From assembly GCF_009730915.1 (NCBI RefSeq), contig NC_052477.1:24508578-24572577 (forward strand): a stretch of DNA of 64,000 nt, in the 5' to 3' direction. Origin of the DNA: Dioscorea cayenensis subsp. rotundata. Lineage: Eukaryota > Streptophyta > Magnoliopsida > Dioscoreales > Dioscoreaceae. Below are positions 52,527 through 64,000 of this stretch, piece after piece (position 1 is the stretch's first letter; every line of letters begins with the position of its first letter). Under the pieces are notes generated by a model that saw nothing but the letters and a program-made list of their open reading frames with translations, did not search any database and had not been told where the DNA came from. A program made the translations under genes and the position numbers.

Positions 52527-54705
52527 TTTTTTTTTTGGAAACAGAAAGCTAAGAGCTTAAAAAAGAAAAACAAAATGATTAAAAGACAAAATTAAAACTG
52601 GCACATAAATTCTCCAGCCATGAAGGGCGATCGAGGCCTTGAAAGAAGCGGGTGAGTTGCGGGTTAAGCCTTCCAAATGTTGCCAAAGCATCAGCGATCT
52701 CATTAACGTCACGGGAGATGTTCTCAAGATTTGTATTTGGGAATTCAGAAAGATGACGCTTCAATTTGTGATATTCGTCTTCAACGTGCCAAGCAACACA
52801 TGCGTTGTAATTTTTGAGAAGTTGTATGATACCAGGACAATCACATCATAAGCGAGAAGGATCCCAGCGATGTTCTGCACAAGTCTGAAATGCAAGGTTA
52901 ATAGCAGCAATTTCTGCCTCAAAGGGTGACTTCGTAGTGGTTCCCTTGGCTCCAGCAAGTAAGATACGGTTCATATTAATAACAATGATGAAACCTAGAC
53001 CAGCAGAAGCAGAATTAGCATCCCATGAAGCATCAGTGAAAATTGTAATGAAATTGTTATAGCATTGAGGGATAAGAGAGTCCCTAAGAGAAGTCCTGTT
53101 GAAGTCTTGAAAAATGGACCAGGCTCTAGAGACGACCAAGTTGAAATTGACCTGAGAATTTTTAAAGATCAAGTTGCATCTACTTTTCCATATGATCCAG
53201 GCAACCGTGGCAATGAAAGCTTGCGGCCGCAGCTTATCAATTTTTGAAGGGGCTGGTTCCAAAAGCCAAGAACCATTGCTAAGGATGGAAAAAACAGAAT
53301 GGTTCCACCCCAACAAATCCAAGACAGTGAACCAACAATGTGAAATCATTCTGCATTTCCAAATTAGGTGTTCACCATCTTCAGGAACGAGGCCGCAAAA
53401 AGGGCAATTGCTGTTTGGACCAAAGTTAAGATGATACATGTAAGCACTAGTAGGAAGTCTCCCAAGAGCAAGTTTCCAAATGAATACTTTTATACGGGGG
53501 AGAACAGGAAGCTTCCAGATGATAGACCAACCCTTCCAAATATTTTGATGAGGAATTAAAGAGACGGCAGAATCATAAACTGTTGAAGCAACAGAAGCCT
53601 GGCAAGAAATGTGATTCCAGATCCAAAAATTGTTCTCCATCCTGCTGATTTTGTTGTTACCAATCTGATCCCAATTCAAAGAGTTTCCAAACAGATTGCT
53701 TAAAGTGTTAAAACAAAAGCTCTCAGAATTGAGAAGATCAGGAAATTTGATGTTTTCCAAAGGCAGTGACATATTAAGAAAGGTAGGCTTGTAGGAGATA
53801 GGGAGGTCAAAAATGCAAGGATCATTCCAAATATCAACCCCTAAAGGATTACAGTTAAGAAGAGTAATATTAGGTTTTAAGAAATTTGCAGTATTACAGA
53901 TAGATTTATAAAACCAGGAAGGATTTGAAACTTGAGTAGGATTCCAAAGATGCCAACCATTGTATTTAAGCTTAAAAATATCAACCCAAATTTTTTTATC
54001 CGAATTGAGAATCGCGAAAACATTTTTAGCCATAAGGGAATGCTTAACATAGCGAAGGTTGCGAATACCGAGTCCCCCCTCAGACTTTTTAAGAGTATTA
54101 GTAGTCCATCCAATGGTGTGAAAGCCATGATTGCTGCCATTTCTACCCCAGAGAAAGTTACGAGCAAACTTTGAGATACAATCGAGGATTGAATTAGGCA
54201 AGTTCATAACAGAGAGGATGTAATTTGGGATGGCAAAAATGACACTGTTGAGAAGGGTAGCTCTACCAGCCGTAGTTAAAGAAGAGTGATTCCAGGAGTG
54301 AATGATATTCCTAACTTTACTAGGAAAATGCTGAAGTTGTCTAACAAGAAGTCTCTTGGGAGAAATAGGGGTGCCGAGATAGGTGAAAGGAAAACTACCT
54401 AAATTGATCCCTAGAATTTTTGAAATGGAGTTTGCTAGCTTATTATTGCACCAGGAAGGGACAAAGATAGCAGACTTGGAAAGATTAGGCTTCTGACCAG
54501 TGAGATCCTGATAAATGTTAAGGCAAAGGAGGCAATTCCTAGCAGAGGCTCGAGAGGCACGAGTAATTAAAATTAGGTCATCCGCAAACATCAAATGATT
54601 AAAATTCCTGGGCAAGCTAGAATTAAAACCCTGGACCAAATCAAGAGACATAGCCTTATTGAGAATAGCCGACAAATTTTGAGAAACTAAGAGATATTGT
54701 AGTTA
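52527..54705 (-). mobile_element. 5'-truncated L1-type LINE with RT end, zf-RVT and RNase H
   Basis: The minus-strand frame runs from the 5' junction through 609 residues to 52846. It has the RT catalytic block NHLMFADDLILI, thumb region with FTYLGTPIS and LTTAGRATLLNSV, zf-RVT zinc domain (LPRIKVFIWKLALGRLPTS, CPFCG, GEHLIWKC) and RNase H (FTDASWDANSASAGLGF, FEAEIAAINLAF). An in-frame TGA at 52848-52846 interrupts RNase H; the same frame continues CDCPGIIQLLKNYNACVAWH to VNEIADALATFGR and a stop at 52579. A poly(T) on the plus strand (52527-52536) marks the 3' tail. The 13-bp target duplication cataaacatttat lies at 52514-52526 and 54706-54718. ORF1, endonuclease and the RT N-terminus are missing. 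Confidence 0.92.
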
Positions 54706-54732
54706 CATAAACATTTATGTGACTACAATATC
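54691..54732. repeat. hairpin across the LINE 5' junction
   Basis: gatattgtagt (54692-54702, last bases of the element) is the exact reverse complement of actacaatatc (54722-54732, flanking DNA), with the target duplication between them. Outer bases extend the match with mismatches. Confidence 0.85.
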
Positions 54733-55739
54733 ACTAAGCTAAAGACTTTTTGACTTTTTTCTATGTTGCGTCCTTATTTATTTTTATTATGGTAGTAATT
54801 TTTTCATTACCTTCCCAGTGGCCTCATTTTCATAAAATATAAATTTAAAATAAAATTAATTTAAAAAAATTTGAATTTTCAGGTCTTATTCGATAATTGA
54901 TTTTTTTCAAAACACTAATGCCCATGTACAATTTTTCTGAGGATTTTGAAATTTCTGTATGTCCTATAAAAGTCTCCTGGTGATTGACTTTTGAGCTTGA
55001 TTGGGAGGGTTGCTTGTACATTTAGATTTTGAATTTTGCATAAAAGTTTATTTATTAAATTATAAATAATTTGATTGAAGTCGTCCCTTGTGGCAAAACT
55101 AATTTTCCCCTGTACTATTTTTTTCTAGTTACAAAATTTATAGGAGTCTTTCTATTTTTTTACTTTTTACTCCGGCCTCTTTTGTCGCCATTTTATGGTT
55201 AATATGGAGTAATTTAGATACTTTTAAAAATTTAGTTAATATTAATAAATAATAATCATGATATTAAGTAATTTTTTTATAATAACAACGAGTAGTTTAA
55301 AAGGAATTATATAGTTACAAAAAAATCCATGATTTTGTGATAAATTAGAAATTCCATATACTTATATATAAAAACACATAATTTATTTATTAAATAACTA
55401 AAACCATGGTAAGTTTACAATATCTCACTTTATAATGTTTCATATTAGTTTTTAAAATAACTCTTGACAAACTATAAATAAGATTTGAACCATCCACCTT
55501 CGAACATGGGAGATGGGACTATGGGAGGAAATAAAATGGCACTACCTTATAGGTGATATCTTATATTAGTATTTGAGCATATGTTAGATTTTTTTTTTTC
55601 TTCACAAAGTAGACAAACCACATGTCAAAAGGTGCACATCAACGAAAAATTGATCACAAGGCTCATGTGCATTCACCCAATGGATGAGGAGATTAGATTG
55701 TAGGTTTGCTTCCACATTGGGGACCATTTTTTTGGCACC
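54733..55739. other. AT-rich intergenic DNA
   Basis: No gene seen. A segment at about 55605-55700 (attgatcacaaggctcatgtgcattca) is a diverged repeat of 52345-52460. Confidence 0.45.
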
Positions 55740-55748
55740 ATTGTGTCT

Positions 55749-56306
55749 CAGGGATGGTAATGGGGTGGAGAATCCCCTATCCCAAGGAAGATCCGACTCG
55801 ACATGAACAAGGATTCTTCGATTCCCTCCCGCGTGGGGGTGGGGATGTGGGTGGGAAATGCCTCTTTGCTTCTTGGGGATCCCCGACCCGATGGAAATTA
55901 TATATATATATAATCCAACATTAAAAAATCCAAAGCCCTAAATAATGATACAAAAAACTTTAATTTTAGATTGTACTGCATACTTATATGAATTCCAAAT
56001 TTTATATTTTTCTCTATATTGCAAACCATTTGGAGTTTTTTTACATAAGTTTTTATATGTTGGTTTGACAAGTTTGTTAAGCTCTATATATGTTGAATAG
56101 TTTTCATGTTTTTCATGTACGTATCTATGTTGAGTAGTTTTTATATTTTTCATAGATGTATTGGTATCAAATTTATTTTTAAAAAATTTAAATTTATAAA
56201 TAAAAGTACTAAAATGTAATAGAAATGTTTGCAAATGGAGAATCAATTTCCCCCGTTGGGGAATTGGGGCCTGGGAATCCCCGTCCCTGTCTTGTTAGCA
56301 GCCCTA
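55749..56306. mobile_element. hAT-type MITE (GGGGAATCCCC family)
   Basis: A 558-bp element starting CAGGGATGGTAATGGGG and ending GTTAGCAGCCCTA, flanked by attgtgtct (55740-55748, 56307-56315). Subterminal gggaatcccc words occur at both ends. Non-coding. Confidence 0.8.
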
Positions 56307-56728
56307 ATTGTGTCTAACATGTTTAAATCATGTACAATAAAAATCTCTATATGACATATTTTATAGTAGGGCAAGTATCACTAGACGAAAGGCCTTTGGT
56401 TTAGAAAAACTTTTATTAATTTAAATTTTATTTATTCTTTTAGAGCAATTCTACGGGGAAAAAAATCTAGAAAAAAGAACGCAGGACATCCCAAACTACG
56501 TAGTATCTTTTCTTACAATTAAAAATTAAACAATAGAAGTTTTGATGGGTAATTTTTTTTTGTGGGTACCATACTATAATCATATTTCATTTTTAGTATC
56601 AAACTTTAATTTGTATCATTTTGGTCATTAAAGCTTTTAATTTGTGTTCACCGTGAGAGTGCTCGAGGGATTCGGAGAGAATTTGATGACATACATGTCG
56701 GTTGTTATTTCAACATCATCAAAGAGAG

Positions 56729-57728
56729 NNNNNNNNNNNNNNNNNNNNNNNNNNNNNNNNNNNNNNNNNNNNNNNNNNNNNNNNNNNNNNNNNNNNNNNN
56801 NNNNNNNNNNNNNNNNNNNNNNNNNNNNNNNNNNNNNNNNNNNNNNNNNNNNNNNNNNNNNNNNNNNNNNNNNNNNNNNNNNNNNNNNNNNNNNNNNNNN
56901 NNNNNNNNNNNNNNNNNNNNNNNNNNNNNNNNNNNNNNNNNNNNNNNNNNNNNNNNNNNNNNNNNNNNNNNNNNNNNNNNNNNNNNNNNNNNNNNNNNNN
57001 NNNNNNNNNNNNNNNNNNNNNNNNNNNNNNNNNNNNNNNNNNNNNNNNNNNNNNNNNNNNNNNNNNNNNNNNNNNNNNNNNNNNNNNNNNNNNNNNNNNN
57101 NNNNNNNNNNNNNNNNNNNNNNNNNNNNNNNNNNNNNNNNNNNNNNNNNNNNNNNNNNNNNNNNNNNNNNNNNNNNNNNNNNNNNNNNNNNNNNNNNNNN
57201 NNNNNNNNNNNNNNNNNNNNNNNNNNNNNNNNNNNNNNNNNNNNNNNNNNNNNNNNNNNNNNNNNNNNNNNNNNNNNNNNNNNNNNNNNNNNNNNNNNNN
57301 NNNNNNNNNNNNNNNNNNNNNNNNNNNNNNNNNNNNNNNNNNNNNNNNNNNNNNNNNNNNNNNNNNNNNNNNNNNNNNNNNNNNNNNNNNNNNNNNNNNN
57401 NNNNNNNNNNNNNNNNNNNNNNNNNNNNNNNNNNNNNNNNNNNNNNNNNNNNNNNNNNNNNNNNNNNNNNNNNNNNNNNNNNNNNNNNNNNNNNNNNNNN
57501 NNNNNNNNNNNNNNNNNNNNNNNNNNNNNNNNNNNNNNNNNNNNNNNNNNNNNNNNNNNNNNNNNNNNNNNNNNNNNNNNNNNNNNNNNNNNNNNNNNNN
57601 NNNNNNNNNNNNNNNNNNNNNNNNNNNNNNNNNNNNNNNNNNNNNNNNNNNNNNNNNNNNNNNNNNNNNNNNNNNNNNNNNNNNNNNNNNNNNNNNNNNN
57701 NNNNNNNNNNNNNNNNNNNNNNNNNNNN
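56729..57728. other. assembly gap, 1000 N
   Basis: Exactly 1000 unknown bases, likely a fixed-size scaffold gap, so the true distance is unknown. Confidence 0.98.
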
Positions 57729-57876
57729 GGTAGGTCCATTATTGCACTAGGTCTCCCGCCCATTACCTACTCGCAGTTGTTCCCTAAACTAAATTTACAT
57801 TACTTTGGTTTGTTTTGAAGTGACATGTTTCCATGCTTTTAAGTTTTTAACTTGAACATTTTTCGCATCCCGAAGC

Positions 57877-58338
57877 GTGCAGAATGTGCTAAAGGGCGTC
57901 AATTGCAATTGTAAGTGTGTGTGTTTGTACTTTTAAAATCTTTCCTTATTTATAAATATACTAAATAGCATTTTATGCTTGTGAATACCTGAAACTTTCC
58001 TTTTCATGTAGATTATAACTAAGATTTAATTATCTTTATTTAGTTGTTTTACATTGTGTAATCTATAATAAACACTTTTCTTCTTCAGCCTTGCAAATGT
58101 TGATCCAATTGATGTTGCTCGAAGTGTTGCTGGATTGAATCCTGAAACCACCCTAGGTAGAATGAAATTTAAATTCATTTTGTAAATTATTGTCTCAATT
58201 TAATCCTGTTATGACCTGTGTTGTTCTTTTCTCTTTCTGTCATCTATGTGCAGTTGTGGTTGTTTCAAAGACCTTTACAACTGCTGAAACTATGCTGAAT
58301 GCAAGAATGCTCAGAGAGTGGATTTCAGGTGCTCTTGG
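57877..58338 (+). pseudogene. PGIC: cytosolic glucose-6-phosphate isomerase fragment (three exons)
   Basis: Exon pieces: to 57910 (AECAKGRQLQ, donor gtaagt), 58090-58157 (LANVDPIDVARSVAGLNPE, acceptor ttcag, donor gtagaa) and 58254-58332 ([20 protein letters not shown] then EWISGALG, donor gtacga). Joined, they give the sugar-phosphate-binding SIS segment of PGI, including the SKTFTT phosphate loop. The cytosolic rather than plastid type is indicated by the SKTFTTAET form. PGI interconverts glucose-6-P and fructose-6-P. The next exons are not found downstream to 64000. Upstream exons could be in the gap. An extra base appears upstream of AECAKG. I read this as a gene fragment; introns are retained, so it is not a retrocopy. 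Confidence 0.75.
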
Positions 58339-58339
58339 G

Positions 58340-59090
58340 TACGAGTATCTTCATATGTGTCTGTATTAATTGTATTGAGGCTAATGCAATCATACAAATT
58401 TAGGTATTATGTACAGGCTGGAATATTTTGGTTTCTGATTCTCAATGCCAAATGAACTTATTTTTGTCACCATTTATTTTCTATGACTACCTTATAATTC
58501 CATATTTTACCATTTGTCCCTTTCAACCTTTTTGTCATGATCATCTAGCGTTACAAGGACATCACTAAATTGGAAGCGTAAGCAATAGTCTTCTCGTTAT
58601 GGTTTAATTTTAACTATAGTTTTCATATTTAGGTACTAAATGTTTTTGCATATTCACCTTTGTATAGTTCTCAGTTCTAGTTGACACATTATGAGGGGCA
58701 CACCGAGCTCTGTTAATGTTGACTTGGATGACAAGAGGTCTTACTTGTTAATGATGGATTTTTTTCAGAGGAAGAAGTTGCCATGGCAATTAATCGCTTA
58801 AACTATGGTGATATATTGTCATTCGCTCACATTGTATTGGTGTAATGCCAATGATGATTTCAACATAAGTATGAAGCCTTGTTTTTTTCAATATAATATG
58901 TTTGCAGACTTAGAGAGAAAAACAAATTTGTAAATTTGACTTAATTATTAATGAGTTATAAATAAATTTTTTTATAATTTTTTTAAATATTAATTGAATG
59001 AGTTCAATGCACTAGATTCAAAATGAGTTCAATGCATGTGATTCATATATATATATATATATATATATATAATTGTCAAAATATCAAATA
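58340..59090. other. region where further PGI exons are expected but absent
   Basis: No coding similarity found. (TA)n at about 59045-59071. Confidence 0.45.
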
Positions 59091-59099
59091 AAAAAATAA

Positions 59100-59391
59100 A
59101 AATAAAAAAATCAAACCCACGGGCGTGTTTACGCATGAATCGCCGCCACTTTCTCGTAGTTCCTCCGTCTCGATCTCTTTATAATTTAACGGTCGTTATA
59201 TAACCGCCGAGAATTCTCGAGACGATTTCGCGGCCGTTGTTCCGCCGTTTCTATAAAAACCGCTGCGTGAATTACTCTCCGACGTTCGATATCGCGGCGG
59301 TGTTGCAATCGCCATTTGTTTCATTTAGTGGCGGTTATAACCGCCGCTAAATGATTTTAAAACCGCCCCAAAAACATGATTTCTTGTAGTG
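59100..59391 (-). mobile_element. CACTA transposon terminus with subterminal repeats
   Basis: Ends at 59391 with CACTACAAGAAATCATG read on the minus strand, a typical plant CACTA end. The inside contains repeated gcggtt/aaccgc words and a near-perfect palindrome at 59322-59353 with core GGCGGTTATAACCGCC. The other end is not found; it may be in the gap. Confidence 0.65.
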
Positions 59392-59986
59392 TTTATAGTA
59401 TCATTTACAATTTTATTTGTAACAATCATTAATATAATCATTTATAGTGTCATGAACAAGCTTATCGGATCGTTAATAATATTACAAAAAAAAAAAAAAT
59501 TATAGATAGTTACATCACAATATTTATTTTGTTATTATTGTAATTATTTGTTAACTTATTTAATGAAAATTTTAACAAGCTTGAACTCAAACCTTAATGA
59601 TTCCATAAATAAGCTTAAATTATTCTTTTACTAAAATGATCCTCAAACTCAAATCGAGTTGAGTCACACTTAATAATGATTCATTAAATAAGCTTTAAAT
59701 GATACTTTACTAAATAAAAAAATAGAATATAAAAAAATAATCAAACCTTAATCAAGCTAACGAGCCAAGTCTAAGCTTCAAATTTTCTTAACAAGTTGAG
59801 CTCGACTATGAAGCTCGAAATAAGCTCGGTTAGAGCTCGAGCTCGGTTAAAATAATAACGAGCCAAGCATGAACATGAAAAATGAAGCTCGAAGAAAGCT
59901 CGGCTCGAGCTCGAACTCGATTAAATAGTAATAAGCCAAGCTTGAACAAGGCAAAGCTCGGCTTGGCTCAGCTCATTTACAGCCCT
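59392..59986. mobile_element. hAT-type MITE, copy 3, truncated
   Basis: Matches the second half of copy 2 (from tttatagtatcatttac to ...TTACAGCCCT). It begins exactly at the CACTA terminus, so the CACTA insertion or a rearrangement removed or displaced the other half. Confidence 0.8.
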
Positions 59987-59989
59987 ACT

Positions 59990-61125
59990 GAGGCGAGAAG
60001 AAGCTGGCTAGGAAAACTTAACATGATGTGATCTAAGGTTGATGTATCAAGCTCTATTAAAAACTATTTATTATAATGTTATGTGACATCTCCGGCTGCC
60101 ACATCAGCTAAAATGACGCCCAAATCCAATAGTGATCTTTGAAAAAGTTTTACCAAATTAATGTTTTATGGTTGATGTATATAAATGAGTCCATTTCAAC
60201 ACCTCACCAACTCACAACAACCAACACCAACATAAGAATTAAAATTTAAAAGTACTATAATAAAAAAAAAATGAAGTAAAGTTTACTTTTCATCGTACTT
60301 TTCAATGAAGAAAAATTCTCGGTTGGTGGCCTTTTCACACTCACCAAAAAATCAAACAAAATCTCAAATTCGGAGTGGCCTGCAATAAATTTATATATGC
60401 CGACGCTTAACTACTTGGAAGTTAAATTGATCCCCTTACGGTGACTAGGATGTACTTATGCAATATATGAAATCAGTGGTGAACCGGAGAGTTTAAATTT
60501 AAAATTTTTATAAATATTAAATGATGCATTAATTTTAATTTGAGATTATAATAATCAATGTTTTAAAAATATAAAATATATATGTATCTAAATATTTTGG
60601 TTTAGGTATAAAAACTCTATCATATTTGTAAATTAGCGATTAACTCAACTAATTAAACACTAAATTAACAAATAATGCAATTTAAAAAAAAACAACTTTA
60701 GAAAAATTCAAAATCTAATTCAATTATTAAATACAACAATTATACAACAAATAATCTAATTAATCACAACAAATATCTAATATTTTTTCACAATAATTTT
60801 CATAAACAAATATTTAACAAATATCCAACAATCATTCAACAAATATCAAATATTTTTATACAATAAATAATCATAAAAAAATTAAGCAAATTAAATTAGA
60901 TATAAAAAAAGGAAAAAATAAGGATAAATTCCCATAATGAAAATAAAACATAAACTTGGAAATGATTGAGCAAAGGAAAAAAAAACTCACCAATCGACGC
61001 AATCTATAATGCCTTTTTTTAGTGATTTTGAGAGAGTAATTACATTTTTTAGGATTTTATTTTTATTTATTGCTCCTATTTTTACATTAATATCCTAAAA
61101 ATTGATAATTATGTATTGATAAGTT

Positions 61126-61169
<44 letters not shown>

Positions 61170-61397
61170 ATTTAAAAACAAAAATATTTGAGATCCATGT
61201 TTGCATTGACATATTATTTATGATATATCAAATTTATCAAATATAATATTTTTCTTATTTTTATTTAATTTATTTTAAATGTTATGAGGGTAGAATTAAA
61301 AAATAAATAAATAAAGAGTGCCATTTTCCAAATGAATTATAATTGTTACTATTTTAATTATATATATCATGGCCCCACCTCAACCCCCACCCGAGCA
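59990..61397. other. AT-rich intergenic DNA
   Basis: No gene seen. A long (TA)n at about 61130-61167. Confidence 0.5.
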
Positions 61398-61405
61398 CTC
61401 CCGAT

Positions 61406-61996
61406 TAGACCTGTCCATGGGCCGGGCCGGGCCGGGTTCTGGTCTGGTTTGAATCAAAATTACTAAAATTCAACCTTGCCCAAGCCTGGCCAGGCCCGAA
61501 AATTCGGGTCTTAATCCTTGTCGAAGCCCGCCCAAATTTAATGACCTCTACCCAAGGCCCGCCCAAGCCCGCCAAAATAGTTTTTATTAAATAATATATA
61601 AATTATAAAAAAAATTAACAATATTATTAATATGTGGATATGACCAAATATTATTCTACAAAATACTTAAAAGTTAAAATATCAAATATAAATCTTTATT
61701 TAATTAAAACAACTAAAATTCAAATCATTATAATTAATGGCAATCAAATATATATATATATATATATATATATTGTATAAGTATATACCAACCTAATTAA
61801 TAAATATATTTTATAATATGGGCCGGGCCTGGCCAGGTCGGGCTTTTAACAACAAAACCTAAACCCGACCCATTTTTTAAACGGGCTTTTTTTTTCCAAG
61901 GCCCGGACATCGGGCCTTATATATTTGTCCAAACCCGCCCAAATTTTTGGCGGGCCTTCGGGCTTGGGCGGGTAACCCGGCCCTTGGACAGGTCTA
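61406..61996. mobile_element. hAT-type MITE with GGGCCGGG ends
   Basis: A 591-bp element with inverted ends TAGACCTGTCCATGGGCCGG and TAGACCTGTCCAAGGGCCGG, and target duplication ctcccgat/ctcccaat (61398-61405, 61997-62004; one mismatch). Subterminal gcccg/cgggc repeats flank an AT-rich centre. Confidence 0.88.
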
Positions 61997-62004
61997 CTCC
62001 CAAT

Positions 62005-62283
62005 GTGGGAAACAATATTTCATATTACTTTCACCCCATACATTAAAAGACATTTGTGATCGCATGGCATCATACCATACGCATTCATGGGTGTCCAATG
62101 GTTGGACTATAGATAATCTGATTTATTATTTAACCATGAGTAACGGAATGGTTCAATGAGAAGAGCCATATCACATAAATAAATAAAAAAATGCATTTGT
62201 TTATCTAATGAATTAGATAAGCTTAAAATGTGATTAAATTTGAACCGTCTCGTCAAATCTAAAAATGAAAAGTAAAATAAAAC
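62005..62283. other. short intergenic stretch
   Basis: Nothing recognised. Confidence 0.4.
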
Positions 62284-62288
62284 CTAAG

Positions 62289-63379
62289 TGTTGGGGTTTA
62301 TCCGGTTTTTGGAACAGTGAAAATCTGCGGAAGCACTGCAGTACTGGTACTGTTCATCGGCACTGTAGTACTGTTACTGTTCACATGCGGCCGGTATGCG
62401 GGCGCACACTTGCCCGTGAACCTCACTGGCGAACCTATGCGGGCGCAAGCTTGCCCGCGAGCCTTGTTGTCTACCGGGGTTATTGTAGTAAAGTTACTGT
62501 TCACAGATATTGTCCGCCACACTGTAGCAAAATCACTGTTCATGTGCGGGTCTCATGCGGCCTCAAAACACCCGTGAACTTCGCTGGCGACCTTGTGCGG
62601 CCCGTATGCAGCCTGCATAAACTGTAAAAAACCTTGTAGAGCTTCCTTAAGGCTTCAAATGTCTTCGCAAGTCTTCTACAACCCTTCAATGCTTCAAAAC
62701 AAGCATAAAACACTACCAACCCCCTCAATTCTTGATAGAATGGGATGAACAAACATACAACAATGCAAAGACACAATTTTAGCGTGGAAAAGCCTACGAA
62801 TAGAGGGAAAAACCACGGGACTCCTTAGAGACTCTTAAACATGCATCCATTATGTCAACAATGGGTTACAATGGCTCCTCTCTAGCTAACTAGAGGTTTA
62901 TATGCATGAAGGCAACAACATTCATAAGAAAGGATTTGTATGACATTACCACCTTCATCATCAACAAGGATGGATAACAAACAACAAGTAGAGGTGAAGG
63001 AAGGATCAAACCTAATCAATAGGTTGAGCTTCTTGCAAGGAATCTCGTCCCGGAGTTTGAGTGAGATCCGGCGATGTTTGGCCGTCCGATCTCCTTGCCC
63101 TAGCTCCCTCTCTCCCCTTTCTCCTCTCTTGGTTTCTTGGTGGTAGCTTCCTCTCTCTCTCTCTCACTCTCACATGTTGCACATAGCCCCTTCTACAAGA
63201 ATGACACCTTCTCATTCACAATAAATGAGTTACATTTAGACTGCGAAATTACCTTGTTGCCCTCCACTTCTTCATTATTGACATAGCTTCATTTTTTTTC
63301 CTTTTCATTTTTAACTTGGGCCAAGCCCAGGCATTATTTCTCTTTGTTGGTAGCCCACCAAATGGGCTGAAACCCAACA
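62289..63379. mobile_element. solo LTR
   Basis: A 1091-bp segment with TGTTGGGGTTT...GAAACCCAACA ends and a perfect 5-bp target duplication CTAAG (62284-62288, 63380-63384). No internal retrotransposon genes are present, so it is a solo LTR. The first 300 bp contain repeated gtactgttac/actgttcac and gcgggcgcacacttgcccg words; a CT-rich run is at about 63150-63170. The ends fit copia-like LTRs; superfamily is not certain. Confidence 0.85.
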
Positions 63380-63384
63380 CTAAG

Positions 63385-64000
63385 GACTATGAAGAGTTTA
63401 GAAATGACAACCACTATAATATATTGTATTATAATTTAAAAAATATTATTGAGTTTTCCCCACATATTATATAAATTTGCACAATTGTAACTACGTAATT
63501 TACTTGCACTACAATGGATTTGTGAATTGGTGACTTACCTAATAATTTCACAAATTAAATAACAAATTTTCATCATTAAAATGTTTTTTTACTTAATTTT
63601 CATCACCACTTTAAGACACTTTTTCCTGTTTCTAAAGAGCTAATGTAGTGATCTATATATGTTCATCATACAATGAAATTTTTTTTATTAACAAAATTGT
63701 GATATGTCACATATTCTATAATCATTTGACATTTTTTTTTGTCACAAAACATTGTGATAATTTGTGATAACATGGTATAAATTATCTCTAAATATAAAGT
63801 AAAATTTAAAATTTTGTGACCTCGATCTCTTTCACTATTACATAATAATTAAGTGATAAAAATATTTGTCATATATTATAATAGGATATTGCCATAAAAA
63901 ATTTTGAACTTCATTGTATATTCTTAAAAAAATATAATAGTTAGTGTTGAAAGAATATTTTATTGATTAGGAAGGTTTGTCGCCAACAAAATCTTTTTTC
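63385..64000. other. AT-rich DNA at window end
   Basis: No coding signal. Possible repeat with tgtgataatttgtgataac and tttgtcac words near 63700-63780. Confidence 0.4.

Noticed and set aside
56644..57763. Long open frames across 56.6-57.8 kb on both strands
   Set aside because: They are open only because of 1000 unknown bases.
62265..62776. Overlapping open frames in the solo LTR
   Set aside because: They lie on both strands within repeated non-coding LTR sequence.

Overview
The window is nuclear DNA of a flowering plant. It has AT-rich intergenic DNA, GT-AG introns, plant gene families and a dense mix of plant transposon families. A monocot such as a yam is possible but is not shown by the sequence. 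There is no operon, CRISPR array, rRNA or tRNA gene that I can support. A 1000-base run of N (56729-57728) is a scaffold gap.

Layout. 1-4330: decayed Mutator-like element with a Ulp1-type protease on + and a MURA-type transposase on -. 4800-5110: cluster of small palindromic repeats. 5577-6009: PIF/Harbinger transposase relic (-). 8405-8867: intact two-exon mitochondrial acyl carrier protein gene (+). 10335-11214: hAT-type MITE. 13222-17054: translin-associated factor X (TRAX) gene (+), six exons, one frame break. 18610-25907: ERI-1-like 3'-5' exoribonuclease with GRF zinc finger (+), four exons, frame breaks in the last. 26604-51903: three minus-strand cytochrome P450 loci of CYP75 (flavonoid 3',5'-hydroxylase-like) type. 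One is only exon 2, one is nearly complete with two single-base insertions, and one has a ruined exon 1. They are separated by MITEs, a truncated LINE, possible captured exons and LTR-retrotransposon pieces.

52527-54705: 5'-truncated LINE (-) with a 13-bp target duplication. 55749-56306: hAT MITE. 57877-58338: three exons of cytosolic glucose-6-phosphate isomerase (+), apparently an isolated fragment just upstream of a CACTA terminus (59391). 59392-59986: truncated copy of the 10 kb hAT MITE. 61406-61996: another hAT MITE. 62289-63379: solo LTR.

How the genes relate. TRAX (C3PO endonuclease subunit) and the ERI-1-like exonuclease are neighbours on the same strand, and both families act in small-RNA metabolism. 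The P450s are a local duplication array, probably of flavonoid B-ring hydroxylase type. The ACP is an independent housekeeping gene. I see no convincing new multi-gene system. The most informative signals are the frame breaks in otherwise well-conserved genes, the asymmetric decay of the P450 array, the PGI fragment beside a CACTA end, and the LINE junction hairpin.
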